Shown: piece after piece, positions 23,615-32,419 of the stretch
Position numbering within the stretch: the first letter of the stretch is position 1
How the letters are laid out: every line of letters begins with the position of its first letter
DNA from: Streptomyces werraensis
Lineage (GTDB): Bacteria; Actinomycetota; Actinomycetes; Streptomycetales; Streptomycetaceae
Reading direction: 5' to 3'
DNA: 64,000 nucleotides
Assembly: GCA_014656175.1 (NCBI GenBank)
Contig: BNBX01000002.1
Location: 624,776 to 688,775, forward strand
Program-made: the position numbers and the translations under genes
Notes under the pieces: model-generated
Seen by the model: the letters and a program-made list of their open reading frames with translations, nothing else
Databases searched by the model: none
What the model was told of the DNA's origin: nothing

Positions 23615-24726
23615 GCCACTCCTCGATCGGTGCCGCGCCGGGCGTCCCGGCGCATCAGCCACAGGAAGAAGGGGCCACCGCACAGGGCCGTGAGGACGCC
23701 GACGGGTATCTCCATCGGTGCGGCGATCGTCCGGGCGGCGATGTCGGCCCAGACGAGGAAGACCGCTCCGCCGAGTGCCGCCGTCGGCAGGACCCGGCGG
23801 TGGTCGCCGCCGACGAACAGGCGCACGATGTGGGGCATCATCAGGCCGACGAAGCCGATCGGTCCGGCCGCCGCGACCAGCACGCCCGTGACAAGGGAGA
23901 GCACGACGAACAGCCGGGCGCGGAAGCGGGCCACGTCCAGCCCCAACGTGGTCGCCGCCTCCTCGCCTGCCAGCAGCAGGTTCAGATTGCGGGCCTGCGC
24001 CATGAGGACGCCGACACCGAGCAGCAGGGCCGTGCTCGGCAGCCACAGCGTGCCCCAGTTGACACCGCCGAGGCCCCCGAGGGTCCAGGCGAGGACGGCG
24101 CGGGTTTCGTTGCCCCGGTCGGTGGTGAGCAGCAGCAGATCGAGGACCGCGGTGAGCACCGCCGCGATCGCCACCCCGGACAGCACCAGCCGCGACGAGG
24201 TGATGCGTCCGCCGGTGCGGGCGGTGGCGTACACGAGCAGGAGCGCGCCCAGGGCGCCCACGAACGCGGCCACCGACAGGGAGAACGGCCCGAAGAGGGT
24301 GACCCCGAACACGATCACCGAGACTGCGCCGAGCGACGCCCCCGAGGAGACGCCCAGCAGATACGGCTCGGCGAGCGGGTTGCGCACCAGAGCCTGCAGC
24401 GCGGTGCCGATCACCGCCAGGCCGGCGCCGGTGACCGCCCCGAGCAGCACCCGCGGCGCCCGCACGTCCACCACGATGGTCTCCCGGGCCCGTGACCAGT
24501 CCGGCTCCTGCCAGTCGGCGCCCAGCGCGTGCGTCACGATGCCCCACACCTGGCCCGGCGGTACATGCACGGAGCCAATCGCGAGGCCCGCCGTCACGGA
24601 GACGCCGAGCAACGCGGCGAGGACCAGCAGCGTGACGGCCGACCGTGTACGGCCTGTTCCTGACCCGGTGCCCTTCCGCCGGTGAACCGTCCGCTCAGTG
24701 GACGTGCCGGTGGCGGCCTGCGTCAC
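23611..24726 (-). CDS. btuC: FecCD/BtuC-type ABC permease
   Basis: A 371-residue integral membrane protein with about ten helices. RNPLAEPYLLGVSSGASLGA and the coupling-helix region AGPIGFVGLMMPHIVR are signature segments of this permease family. The GTG at 24726 overlaps the stop of the binding-protein gene (GTGA). The N-terminal 30 residues are hydrophilic and Arg/Thr-rich. It forms the channel of the three-gene importer. Confidence 0.9.
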   Translation of the reverse strand: MTQAATGTSTERTVHRRKGTGSGTGRTRSAVTLLVLAALLGVSVTAGLAIGSVHVPPGQVWGIVTHALGADWQEPDWSRARETIVVDVRAPRVLLGAVTGAGLAVIGTALQALVRNPLAEPYLLGVSSGASLGAVSVIVFGVTLFGPFSLSVAAFVGALGALLLVYATARTGGRITSSRLVLSGVAIAAVLTAVLDLLLLTTDRGNETRAVLAWTLGGLGGVNWGTLWLPSTALLLGVGVLMAQARNLNLLLAGEEAATTLGLDVARFRARLFVVLSLVTGVLVAAAGPIGFVGLMMPHIVRLFVGGDHRRVLPTAALGGAVFLVWADIAARTIAAPMEIPVGVLTALCGGPFFLWLMRRDARRGTDRGVA

Positions 24727-25748
24727 CGGAAGCTCTCGGGGTGCAGTCCGCGGGCCAGGTCCTCGACCGCGTAGGCCGAGCGGATGCCGACCAGGGTGGC
24801 GGTCAGCGGCAGGACGACGAACCGCTTGTTCCTGACGGCGGGTACGCCGGCGAGTGCGGGCTGGGAGAGCAGGAACTCCTTCTTCTCCTCGACGCTACCG
24901 GCGCCGGCGTAGTCGTAGATGGCGATGACCTCGGGCTTGCGCTCGACGACCTGCTCCCAGGAGACGTCGCCGAAGACGTCGTCGAGGTCGGCGAAGACGT
25001 TCTCGCCGCCTGCCAGCCGGATCAGTTCGGTGCCCAGGCTCTTGCCGCCCGCGGTGAAGGCGCTCTTGTCACCGCTGTCGTAGACGAAGACGGACACCTG
25101 GGGCATGCCCTTGACGGCGGTGACGGTCTTGCGGACCCGTGCCTGCAGGGCGGCGACCAGCTCGTCCGCACGGCCGGGCACGCCGAAGATCTTGCCGATG
25201 GTGCGGATCTCGTCGTAGGTGTCCTTCATCGTCACCCGCTTCTCGCCGCAGTACTCGCGGTTGAGGTGGGTGTCGATGCCGGCGTCGGCGAACGCCTTGC
25301 GGGAACGGCCCTCGTTCTCGGCGAAGGCGCTGCCGTAGCCGCCGTAGACGAAGTCGGGGTCGGCGTCCAGGACCCTCTCGAACGACGGTTCCTTCTTCGC
25401 CAGTTCCGGGATCGCCTCGTAATCCTTCTTCAGCTCGGGCAGGACGGCGGAGTCGGGGAAGGCCGTGCCGACCATGCGGTCCTTCAGACCGAGGGCGAGC
25501 ATGAGTTCCGCCGGGTGCTGGTGGATGGTGACCGCCCGCGACGGCGGCTTGTCGTACGTCGTCCTGACGCCGCAGTTGGCGATGGTGACCGGGAAGCCCG
25601 CGGGCACGGCCGCGGTGGCCTTCGCGTCCCCGCCGCTCGCGTCGGACGAATCACAGCCGGTGGTCAGCAGCATGGACGAAAGAGCCATGGCAGCGGCCGT
25701 GCCACGAAGGACCCCGCGCGTGCGGGCAGGGGTGAACGAAGGGGACAC
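24723..25748 (-). CDS. btuF: Cobalamin-type ABC substrate-binding lipoprotein
   Basis: A 341-residue lipoprotein. The signal peptide ends with the lipobox LLTTGC. The mature part is a class III binding protein (helical backbone type): TIHQHPAELMLALGLKDRMVG, then DADPDFVYGGYGSAF, and a C-terminal lobe with VSWEQVVERKPEVIAIYDY. The GTG at 25748 is chosen because AGGAGG lies 6 bases upstream; longer frames would run into the riboswitch. Its family includes ferric siderophore and vitamin B12 binders; the riboswitch supports B12 or another corrinoid. Confidence 0.85.
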   Translation of the reverse strand: MSPSFTPARTRGVLRGTAAAMALSSMLLTTGCDSSDASGGDAKATAAVPAGFPVTIANCGVRTTYDKPPSRAVTIHQHPAELMLALGLKDRMVGTAFPDSAVLPELKKDYEAIPELAKKEPSFERVLDADPDFVYGGYGSAFAENEGRSRKAFADAGIDTHLNREYCGEKRVTMKDTYDEIRTIGKIFGVPGRADELVAALQARVRKTVTAVKGMPQVSVFVYDSGDKSAFTAGGKSLGTELIRLAGGENVFADLDDVFGDVSWEQVVERKPEVIAIYDYAGAGSVEEKKEFLLSQPALAGVPAVRNKRFVVLPLTATLVGIRSAYAVEDLARGLHPESFR

Positions 25749-25789
25749 GTGAAGCCTCCTGGAGTCCGCGCTCCTCGGGACGGGCCCGC

Positions 25790-25957
25790 GACGGACCAGT
25801 GTCCTGACTCCCGGATCGACGTTCCCTCCGCCTTCCCGCGCGGCGCGCAGTGGCATGTCGGAGGGGCGCTCCCCGGTCACAGTGGCGGGACCGTGCCGGA
25901 TTCGCACCGGCTTCCTGTCTCCCGTCGCGGCGATGACCAAGTGATCCTACGGTCCCC
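25790..25957 (-). ncRNA. Cobalamin riboswitch
   Basis: Read on the minus strand, the leader has the conserved core GAAGCCGGTGCGAATCCGGC, then ACGGTCCCGCCACTGTGACC (25875-25914), and the 3' part GGGAGTCAGGACACTGGTCC (25793-25812). The flanking GGACC and GGTCC segments can close the P1 stem. It ends about 40 bases before the GTG of the binding-protein gene. Cobalamin binding normally lowers expression of the downstream importer. Confidence 0.93.
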
Positions 25958-26251
25958 CGAGCCGACGGCAAAAGGGCGTACAACCCCGGCCGCACGCCCA
26001 GCCCGCCGGCAGTGCCGCCCGGCCCCGCCCTGCGGGAACAGCTGTCCGGCCGCGGCGACGCCGCGCTGTCCGCACCTGCGCGCGCCTCCCTGCCCCGCCG
26101 GCCTCGTTCCCGACGCGACGGGCACGGCGGCCTTCGAAGCGGCGTACCGGCAGGCCGACGAGCAGGACGCCGTCATCGGCGCATCGAGTCCGGGCGGGCA
26201 CCGGACGGCGAGGGCAGACATGATCACCGCTTCGCAGCACAGGAGGAGGTC
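25958..26251. other. Gap between the riboswitch and the RNase J gene
   Basis: About 290 bases between divergent transcripts. Apart from the AGGAGGAGG ribosome site at its right end (26241-26249), I see no convincing gene, hairpin or repeat. Promoters for both directions must lie here, but none stands out. Confidence 0.5.
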
Positions 26252-27976
26252 ATGGATCATCCTGTCCCGCTCTCCGGGTACCGTCAGGGTATGAGTCATC
26301 CACACCCCGAACTGAAAGCCGCCCCACCCCTTCCCGAGGGAGGGCTGCGGGTCATCGCCCTGGGCGGCCTGGGTGAGATCGGCCGCAACATGACCGTCTT
26401 CGAGCACGCGGGCAAGCTGCTCATCGTCGACTGCGGGGTGCTGTTCCCCGAGGAGACCCAGCCCGGCGTGGACGTGATCCTGCCGGACTTCACCTCGATC
26501 CGGGACCGGCTGGACGACATCGTGGCGGTGGTCCTCACCCACGGTCATGAGGACCACATCGGCGGCGTGCCGTACCTGCTGCGCGAGCGGAGGGACATCC
26601 CGGTCGTCGGCTCCAAGCTGACGCTGGCGTTCCTGGAGGCCAAGCTCAAGGAGCACGGCATCCGGCCGCGCTCGGTGCGGGTGCGGGAGGGCGACCGGCG
26701 TGACTTCGGGCCCTTCGACTGCGAGTTCGTGGCGGTCAACCACTCCATCCCGGACAGCCTCGCGGTCGCGATCCGTACCGGCGCCGGGATGGTGCTGCAC
26801 ACCGGCGACTTCAAGATGGACCAGTTCCCTCTCGACGACCGCATCACCGATCTGCGTGCCTTCGCCCGCCTCGGTGAGGAGGGCGTGGACCTGTTCCTCA
26901 CCGACTCCACCAACGCCGAAGTGCCTGGCTTCACCACCTCCGAGCGGGAGTTGAACCCGGCGATCGAGCAGGTGATGCGCACCGCGCCGCGCCGGGTCAT
27001 CGTCTCCAGTTTCGCCAGCCATGTGCACCGCATCCAGCAGGTCCTGGACGCCGCCCACCAGCACGGCCGCAAGGTCGCCTTCGTCGGCCGTTCGATGGTC
27101 CGCAACATGGGCATCGCCCGTGACCTGGGCTATCTGAAGGTCCCGTCCGGTCTGGTGGTGAGCACGAAGGAGCTGGAGAAGCTCCCGGATCACAAGATCG
27201 CTCTGGTGTGCACCGGCTCCCAGGGTGAACCGATGGCCGCGCTGTCGCGGATGGCCAACCGGGACCACATGATCCGCATCGGCAAGGGCGACACCGTCCT
27301 GCTCGCCAGCTCCCTCATCCCCGGCAACGAGAACGCCATCTACCGGGTGATCAACGGACTCACCCGGTGGGGTGCCCACGTGGTCCACAAGGGCAACGCC
27401 AAGGTGCACGTCTCCGGGCATGCCAGCGCCGGCGAACTCGTCTACTGCTACAACATCGTCAAGCCCCGCAACGTCATGCCCGTGCACGGCGAGTGGCGCC
27501 ACCTGCGGGCCAACGGCGACCTCGCCATCCGCACCGGTGTCGACCCCGAGCGGGTCGTCATCGCCGAGGACGGCGTCGTCGTCGACCTCGTCGACGGGCG
27601 CGCGTCCGTCACCGGCAAGGTGCCCGCCGGCAACGTCTACGTGGACGGCATGGAGGTCGGCGGGGCCACCGAGGCATCCCTCAAGGACCGCCTCACCCTC
27701 GCGGAGGAGGGCGTCGTGACGGTGGTGGCGATCGTCGACGCGGACACCGGCGCCCTCGCCGAGGCACCCGACTTCCTGGCCCGCGGCTTCGTGCACGACG
27801 ACAGCACCTTCGAGCCGGTCATCCCCGTCATCGAGAAGACCCTGGCCACCGCGGCCGAGGAAGGCGTCGGGGACGCGCGCCAGCTCGAACAGCTCATCGC
27901 CCGTGCCGTGGCGAACTGGGCGTTCCGCACCCACCGCCGCAAGCCCCTCATCATCCCCGTCATCATCGACGCCTGA
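26252..27976 (+). CDS. Ribonuclease J paralogue
   Basis: A 574-residue metallo-beta-lactamase/beta-CASP RNase. The metal motif is THGHEDHIGGV; later metal residues are in HTGDFKMD and the beta-CASP Asp/His regions include DSTNAEVPG, FASHVHRIQQV, and VHVSGHASAGEL. It would act on RNA 5' ends and internally. The ATG at 26252 has an excellent AGGAGGAGG site 5 bases upstream; the ATG at 26291 (MSHPHPELK) matches the usual 561-residue family start but has a weak site, so the 13 extra residues are uncertain. The usual streptomycete rnj lies beside dapA; this isolated copy appears to be a second, more divergent gene. Confidence 0.88.
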   Translation: MDHPVPLSGYRQGMSHPHPELKAAPPLPEGGLRVIALGGLGEIGRNMTVFEHAGKLLIVDCGVLFPEETQPGVDVILPDFTSIRDRLDDIVAVVLTHGHEDHIGGVPYLLRERRDIPVVGSKLTLAFLEAKLKEHGIRPRSVRVREGDRRDFGPFDCEFVAVNHSIPDSLAVAIRTGAGMVLHTGDFKMDQFPLDDRITDLRAFARLGEEGVDLFLTDSTNAEVPGFTTSERELNPAIEQVMRTAPRRVIVSSFASHVHRIQQVLDAAHQHGRKVAFVGRSMVRNMGIARDLGYLKVPSGLVVSTKELEKLPDHKIALVCTGSQGEPMAALSRMANRDHMIRIGKGDTVLLASSLIPGNENAIYRVINGLTRWGAHVVHKGNAKVHVSGHASAGELVYCYNIVKPRNVMPVHGEWRHLRANGDLAIRTGVDPERVVIAEDGVVVDLVDGRASVTGKVPAGNVYVDGMEVGGATEASLKDRLTLAEEGVVTVVAIVDADTGALAEAPDFLARGFVHDDSTFEPVIPVIEKTLATAAEEGVGDARQLEQLIARAVANWAFRTHRRKPLIIPVIIDA

Positions 27977-28029
27977 GCAACACCCGGGCAGGCGTACGGG
28001 GGCGGACGCCGATGCGCACGAGGGGAAAC

Positions 28030-28068
28030 CCGGCGACGAGCCGGTCCGGACGTCCGGCTCGTCACCGG
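28030..28068. terminator. 15-bp-stem terminator, convergent genes
   Basis: CCGGCGACGAGCCGG and CCGGCTCGTCACCGG pair with one mismatch and a 9-base loop. It lies 53 bases after the RNase J stop, in the 224-base gap before the convergent desaturase gene. Confidence 0.75.
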
Positions 28069-28200
28069 CCCACCGGGTCGGCCCGGCGGCCCGGTGACGA
28101 GCGCTGCGCCGGGTGTCCCGCAGCACCTCCGGCAGCTGACCTGCCGACCGAGCGGCAACATGACGGCCACGCGCATCAGAGCCAGGCGCGCTTGTGACGA

Positions 28201-29319
28201 TCAGGCGGCGACGAGCTCCTGCTCGCGGTCCGGCGTTCCGACCTCGCGCTTCTTGTTCGGCAGCGAGAGCCGGAAGACCTTGCGCCACGCGGAGAACACC
28301 TGCTTGGGCAGTGGCCCTGTGACGTACTCCAGCTCGTACTTCTCGAACAGGGCGCGCACCTTCACCGCGACCTCGGCGTACCGGTTGCTCGGCAGGTCGG
28401 GGAACAGGTGGTGCTCGATCTGGTGCGACAGGTTGCCGGTCATGAAGTGCATGGCCTTGCTGCCGCTGATGTTCGCCGAGCCCATCATCTGGCGCAGGTA
28501 CCACTGGCCGCGCGTCTCGTCCTCGATCGACCGGCGCTCGAAGACCTGCACGCCCTCGGGGAAGTGCCCGCACATGATCACCGAGTGGGACCAGATGTTG
28601 CGGACGAGGTTGGCCGTGAACGTGGCGGCGAGCGTGGGGAGGAACGACGGGCCTGACAGCAGCGGGTGGATCACGTAGTCCTTGAGAACCTGCTTGCGGA
28701 TCTTGCGGCCCACGGCCCTGGCCCGCGCGCGGAACTCCGGGTTCTTGCGGCGGCGCTTGTTCAGGTTCTTGCCGAGTTCCAGGTCGTACGCCGCGATGCC
28801 GTACTCGAAGAAGCAGGCGTTGATGAAGTTCCACAGCGGCTGGCCCAGGTGGAACGGGTGCCACTTCTGGTCCTCGTCGACGCGCATGATGCCGTAGCCG
28901 AGGTCGTTGTCCTTGCCGACCACGTTGGTGTACGTGTGGTGCAGCTCGTTGTGCGAGTGCTTCCACTGGTCGGCCGGCGAGACGTGGTCCCACTCCCAGG
29001 TGGTGGAGTGGATCTTCGGGTCCCGCATCCAGTCCCACTGGCCGTGCAGGATGTTGTGGCCGATCTCCATGTTGTCCATGATCTTCGCCACGGACAGACC
29101 GGCGGTGCCGATCAGCCACGCGGGCGGGAACATGGAGAACAGCAGCACGCCCCTGCTGACCAGCTCCAGCTTGCGCTGGGCGGCGATGACCTTACGGATG
29201 TAGGCGGCGTCCTTCTCGCCACGGCCGGCGATCACCTCGTCGCGGATCGCGTCCAGCTCGCGGCCCAGCTCCTCGATCTGTTCCGCGGTCAGGTGGGCGG
29301 TGGGGTCGATAGCGGTCAA
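28201..29319 (-). CDS. DesA3-like membrane fatty acid desaturase
   Basis: A 372-residue di-iron membrane desaturase. The three His boxes are GHNILHGQWDW, HSHNELHHTY and HQIEHHLFPDLP. Hydrophobic stretches near residues 60-90 and 215-240 would span the membrane. The TTG at 29319 (LTAIDPTAHLTAEQ) is chosen: AGGA lies 5 bases upstream and overlaps the stop codon of the reductase gene; no ATG fits the family length. The order reductase-desaturase matches the mycobacterial Rv3230c-DesA3 pair, in which the enzyme introduces a delta-9 double bond into stearoyl-CoA. Electrons would come from the reductase encoded 7 bases upstream. Confidence 0.92.
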   Translation of the reverse strand: MTAIDPTAHLTAEQIEELGRELDAIRDEVIAGRGEKDAAYIRKVIAAQRKLELVSRGVLLFSMFPPAWLIGTAGLSVAKIMDNMEIGHNILHGQWDWMRDPKIHSTTWEWDHVSPADQWKHSHNELHHTYTNVVGKDNDLGYGIMRVDEDQKWHPFHLGQPLWNFINACFFEYGIAAYDLELGKNLNKRRRKNPEFRARARAVGRKIRKQVLKDYVIHPLLSGPSFLPTLAATFTANLVRNIWSHSVIMCGHFPEGVQVFERRSIEDETRGQWYLRQMMGSANISGSKAMHFMTGNLSHQIEHHLFPDLPSNRYAEVAVKVRALFEKYELEYVTGPLPKQVFSAWRKVFRLSLPNKKREVGTPDREQELVAA

Positions 29320-29326
29320 GGTGGTC

Positions 29327-30382
29327 CTACCGTTCGATGTCGCAGGGGCCCGCGGCGGCGGACACACAGGTTTGGATGAGGACGCCCGGCTCGGCCTCGG
29401 TGAGTTCGCCGGTGCGCAGGTCGCGGACGGCGCCCGCCTTGAGCGGCGTGACGCAGCCGAAGCAGATGCCCATGCGGCACCCGGAGGGCATGAGCACGCC
29501 GGCCTGCTCGCCGATGTCCAGCAACGGCGTGGCGCCGTCCGCGTCGACGGTCTTGCCGGTGGCGCTGAACGTGACCTCGCCTCCGTCGCCGGCGACGACG
29601 ATGCCGGGGCGGAAGCGTTCGGTGTGCAGGCGCTCTTGGACGCCGTGCCTGCTCCAGTGTTCTTCGGCGGCGTCGAGCAGTCCCGCGGGCCCGCAGGCCC
29701 AGGTCTCGCGTTCGGCCCAGTCGGGCACGAGTTCACCGAGACGGGCGATGTCGAGCATGCCGTCGGTGTCGGTGTGCACCTCGGTGAGCCGCAGCTTCTT
29801 GTCCGCGACCAGGTCGTGCAGTTCGTCGCGGAAGATCACGTCCTGCGGCTGTGGCGCGCAGTGGACCATGACGACGTCGTCGAACTCGGTGTCGCGCAGC
29901 ATGCCCATCACGGGTGTGATGCCGCTGCCGGCCGTCAGGTAGAGCACCTTGGCCGGCGTGGCCTGCGGCAGCACGAAGTCACCAGCCGCCTGGTCGAGCT
30001 GGACCAGCGTGCCCGGTTTCGCCCTGCGGACCAGGTGGTTGCTGACCTTGCCGTCCGGGATCGCCTTCACGGTGATCGTGACGCGGCCGTCCTGGCGGTT
30101 CGTCGGCGAGGTGAGGGAGTAGGCACGCCACAGGCGCACCCCGTCGACATCGACCCCGATCCGCACGTACTGACCGGCTGTGTGGCCGCGCCAGCCCCGT
30201 CCCGGCCTGATCACGATGGTCGCGGCGTCAGCCGTCTCGGGGTGCACGGCCTCGATGCGCCCGCGCAGGTCTGCGCCCGCACGCAGTGGGCTGACCAGGT
30301 CGAGGTAGTCCGACGGCAGCAGCGGCGTTGTGACCATCTCCAGCAATTTCCACGCCCTGCTGCGAAGGGCTGCACTCGTCAT
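29327..30382 (-). CDS. Ferredoxin reductase with plant-type 2Fe-2S domain
   Basis: A 351-residue electron-transfer protein. The FAD domain has RAYSLTSPT; the NAD(P)H domain has YLTAGSGITPVMGMLR and TWACGPAGLLDAAE. The C-terminal ferredoxin domain has the cluster ligands CRMGICFGC and a final Cys in LIQTCVS. It passes electrons from NAD(P)H to the desaturase encoded next, as Rv3230c does for DesA3. The start is the ATG at 30382. The short divergent region to the PucR-type regulator contains an inverted repeat. Confidence 0.92.
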   Translation of the reverse strand: MTSAALRSRAWKLLEMVTTPLLPSDYLDLVSPLRAGADLRGRIEAVHPETADAATIVIRPGRGWRGHTAGQYVRIGVDVDGVRLWRAYSLTSPTNRQDGRVTITVKAIPDGKVSNHLVRRAKPGTLVQLDQAAGDFVLPQATPAKVLYLTAGSGITPVMGMLRDTEFDDVVMVHCAPQPQDVIFRDELHDLVADKKLRLTEVHTDTDGMLDIARLGELVPDWAERETWACGPAGLLDAAEEHWSRHGVQERLHTERFRPGIVVAGDGGEVTFSATGKTVDADGATPLLDIGEQAGVLMPSGCRMGICFGCVTPLKAGAVRDLRTGELTEAEPGVLIQTCVSAAAGPCDIER

Positions 30383-30413
30383 GGCTCCAGCTTGCTGCGC
30401 CTCAGGGCGTAAA

Positions 30414-30429
30414 GTCCTGACCGCAGGAC
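30414..30429. promoter_or_regulatory. Dyad GTCCTG-ACCG-CAGGAC
   Basis: Perfect 6-bp arms with a 4-base centre lie in the 87-base region between the divergent reductase and PucR-type genes, 31 bases from the reductase start. Likely operator for the divergent regulator, by position. Confidence 0.5.
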
Positions 30430-30469
30430 GTGAATCTGGTGGGTGGAATTGTTCGCAGGGAACAAAGAC

Positions 30470-31609
30470 GTGAGCCATGCAATCCGGAGGGTCAGCGAAC
30501 TGGCCCTCGATGAGACGACGGTCACCGCACTGAGGGCCGCGCTGAAGACCACCGCCGACGAGGTCGTCCAGGCGATCATCGACGAAGTTCCCTCCTACGC
30601 CAACGCCCTGTCGGGCCATATGGGCGCCACCATCCGCCGAGCCGTCCGCACCGCCCTGGGGCACTACCTGGACCTCGCGAGCGGGAACGCCACAGCCGGC
30701 GACGGCGGTGACGCGGCCTACGAGCTGGGCCGCGGTGAGGTGCGCGACGGCCGTTCGATGGACGCCCTGCTCAGCGCCTACCGCGTCGGCGCCCGCGTGG
30801 CCTGGCGGTGCCTGGCCGCGGGCGCCGTGTCCGCAGGTCTGCCCGCCGCCGAGGTCGCCAAGTTCGCCGAGCTGACCTTCGCCTACATCGACGAACTCTC
30901 CGCCGCGAGCGCCGCGGGCCACGCCGACGAACTGGCCGCCCAAGGCAGGGCCCACGAGCGCCACCTGGAACACCTGGCCCGCGACCTCCTCGCCGGCGCG
31001 AGCCCGGACGTGCTGCTGGCCTCCGCTCAACGGGCCGGATGGCAGCCTCCGGATTCGCTGACGGCGGTCCTGCTGCCCGCCGCCCAGGCCCGGCCCGCCT
31101 ACCGCGCGCTCGACCCGGGCACCCTCGTCCTCGATGATCTGTCGGACGCCACCGGTGTGCTGCTCGTCCCCGATGCCGACCGATCACATCTCCTGCGGCA
31201 GCTGACCGACCGCACCGCCGTGGTCGGCCCGGCCCGGCCATGGACCCGTGCGTCCGCCTCGTACGCACGAGCCGTACGCGCCCGCTCCCTCTCCTCCGAC
31301 ATCCGCGACACCGAGGACCACCTGCCCGAGCTGGTGCTGACCGCCGACATGGACGCGTTCGCGGACCTGCGTGCCCGAGCCCTCGCACCGCTCAGGACCT
31401 TGCCTGTCACGACCGCACGGCGGCTGGAGGAGACGTTGCGGGCGTGGCTGCTGCACCAGGGCAGGCGGGACGAGGTGGCGGCGGCGTTGTTCGTCCATCC
31501 CCAGACCGTCCGGTACCGGATGTCGCAGCTGCGGGAGCTGTTCCCGGATCTCGCATCGCCACACCGGGTCCTTGAACTGACGCTGGCGGTCGGCCTCCGG
31601 CCCAGTTGA
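30470..31609 (+). CDS. PucR/CdaR-type regulator
   Basis: A 379-residue regulator. The N-terminal half is a helical sensor region (LSAYRVGARVAWRCLAAGAV); the middle resembles the degenerate GGDEF-like domain of CdaR/PucR proteins, and the C-terminus is the family HTH ([27 protein letters not shown]). The GTG at 30470 is favoured by AGGGAA about 8 bases upstream; a GTG at 30443 is the alternative. Divergent from the reductase-desaturase operon, it is inferred to control membrane lipid unsaturation. Confidence 0.85.
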   Translation: MSHAIRRVSELALDETTVTALRAALKTTADEVVQAIIDEVPSYANALSGHMGATIRRAVRTALGHYLDLASGNATAGDGGDAAYELGRGEVRDGRSMDALLSAYRVGARVAWRCLAAGAVSAGLPAAEVAKFAELTFAYIDELSAASAAGHADELAAQGRAHERHLEHLARDLLAGASPDVLLASAQRAGWQPPDSLTAVLLPAAQARPAYRALDPGTLVLDDLSDATGVLLVPDADRSHLLRQLTDRTAVVGPARPWTRASASYARAVRARSLSSDIRDTEDHLPELVLTADMDAFADLRARALAPLRTLPVTTARRLEETLRAWLLHQGRRDEVAAALFVHPQTVRYRMSQLRELFPDLASPHRVLELTLAVGLRPS

Positions 31610-31728
31610 CGCGGTCGGTTACCGCAGCCTCGCCGGCGTTCACCACCGCGGCCCGGCTGCCACCGCTCGCTCCCTGCGGGCAGCCTCGTGCAAGGAGTGC
31701 TGTCGTACGAGCGCGAAACCACGGGATC

Positions 31729-31744
31729 TGCCGGTCACCCGGCA
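31729..31744 (+). terminator. Small hairpin TGCCGG-TCAC-CCGGCA
   Basis: A perfect 6-bp stem with a 4-base loop, 120 bases after the PucR-type gene, in a 239-base gap that holds nothing else recognisable before the ribosome site at 31836-31843. Confidence 0.35.
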
Positions 31745-31848
31745 GCCACAGGTGGTTCACCGGGCAGGCACGGGTAACCCGGCAGATGGCCGCCGCCGGC
31801 CGCGCAGAGCAGGCGGCGGCCCGCAGCCACCCGCGTAGGAGGAACCTC

Positions 31849-32253
31849 GTGAACGGCGAATCGACCATCCCATCCTGCGAGACGCGCTTCCCCGCAGTCA
31901 CGGCGAGCATCACGGCCGCCCGGCACTGGGTCCGCGACTGCGTGGAAGGTTTCGGCGGCCCGCTTCGCCGGCACCGGATGATCGAGACCGCCGGACTGCT
32001 CGTCTCGGAACTGATCACCAACGCCATCCGCCACGGCTCCGGCCCGCCCCTGGTCCAGCTCACCTGGAACGGGCGGTGGCTGCACATAGCCGTCAGCGAT
32101 TCCAGCGACCGCTGGCCCCGAAAACGCGCTACCGGGAACACCGAGCCCGGCGGTTTCGGCATCCAACTCCTCGACCGGCTCGCCCGGCGCTGGGGCGTCA
32201 CCCCCGGTCACCCCGGCAAAACGGTCTGGGCCGAACTCGGCCTCGACTCCTGA
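31849..32253 (+). CDS. RsbW-like ATP-binding regulatory protein
   Basis: A 134-residue stand-alone GHKL ATPase domain. The N box is ELITNAIRHG and the G2 region is GGFGIQLLDRLARRWGV. The GTG at 31849 has TAGGAGGAA 6 bases upstream. Such single-domain proteins act as anti-sigma factors or serine kinases of anti-anti-sigma proteins; Streptomyces encodes dozens. No sigma or STAS gene is adjacent, so the partner is unknown. Confidence 0.85.
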   Translation: MNGESTIPSCETRFPAVTASITAARHWVRDCVEGFGGPLRRHRMIETAGLLVSELITNAIRHGSGPPLVQLTWNGRWLHIAVSDSSDRWPRKRATGNTEPGGFGIQLLDRLARRWGVTPGHPGKTVWAELGLDS

Positions 32254-32419
32254 GCGCGACGGCGGAGCCGACCACCAACGGCGTCGTCCACGGCGCCGGC
32301 CGCGAAACCATCCGATGCCTCGAGCGATACGCAGCCCGAGAAATCCTCAGCCTGGTCAGAGCGGTATCCGTCAGTCCCCCGTTATAGGGGCGTCCGTGAG
32401 ACGTGAGATGGTCTGACGC

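Noticed and set aside
22829..25748. Annotation as an iron-siderophore importer
   Set aside because: The protein families allow it, but the cobalamin riboswitch in the leader is stronger evidence for a corrinoid substrate.
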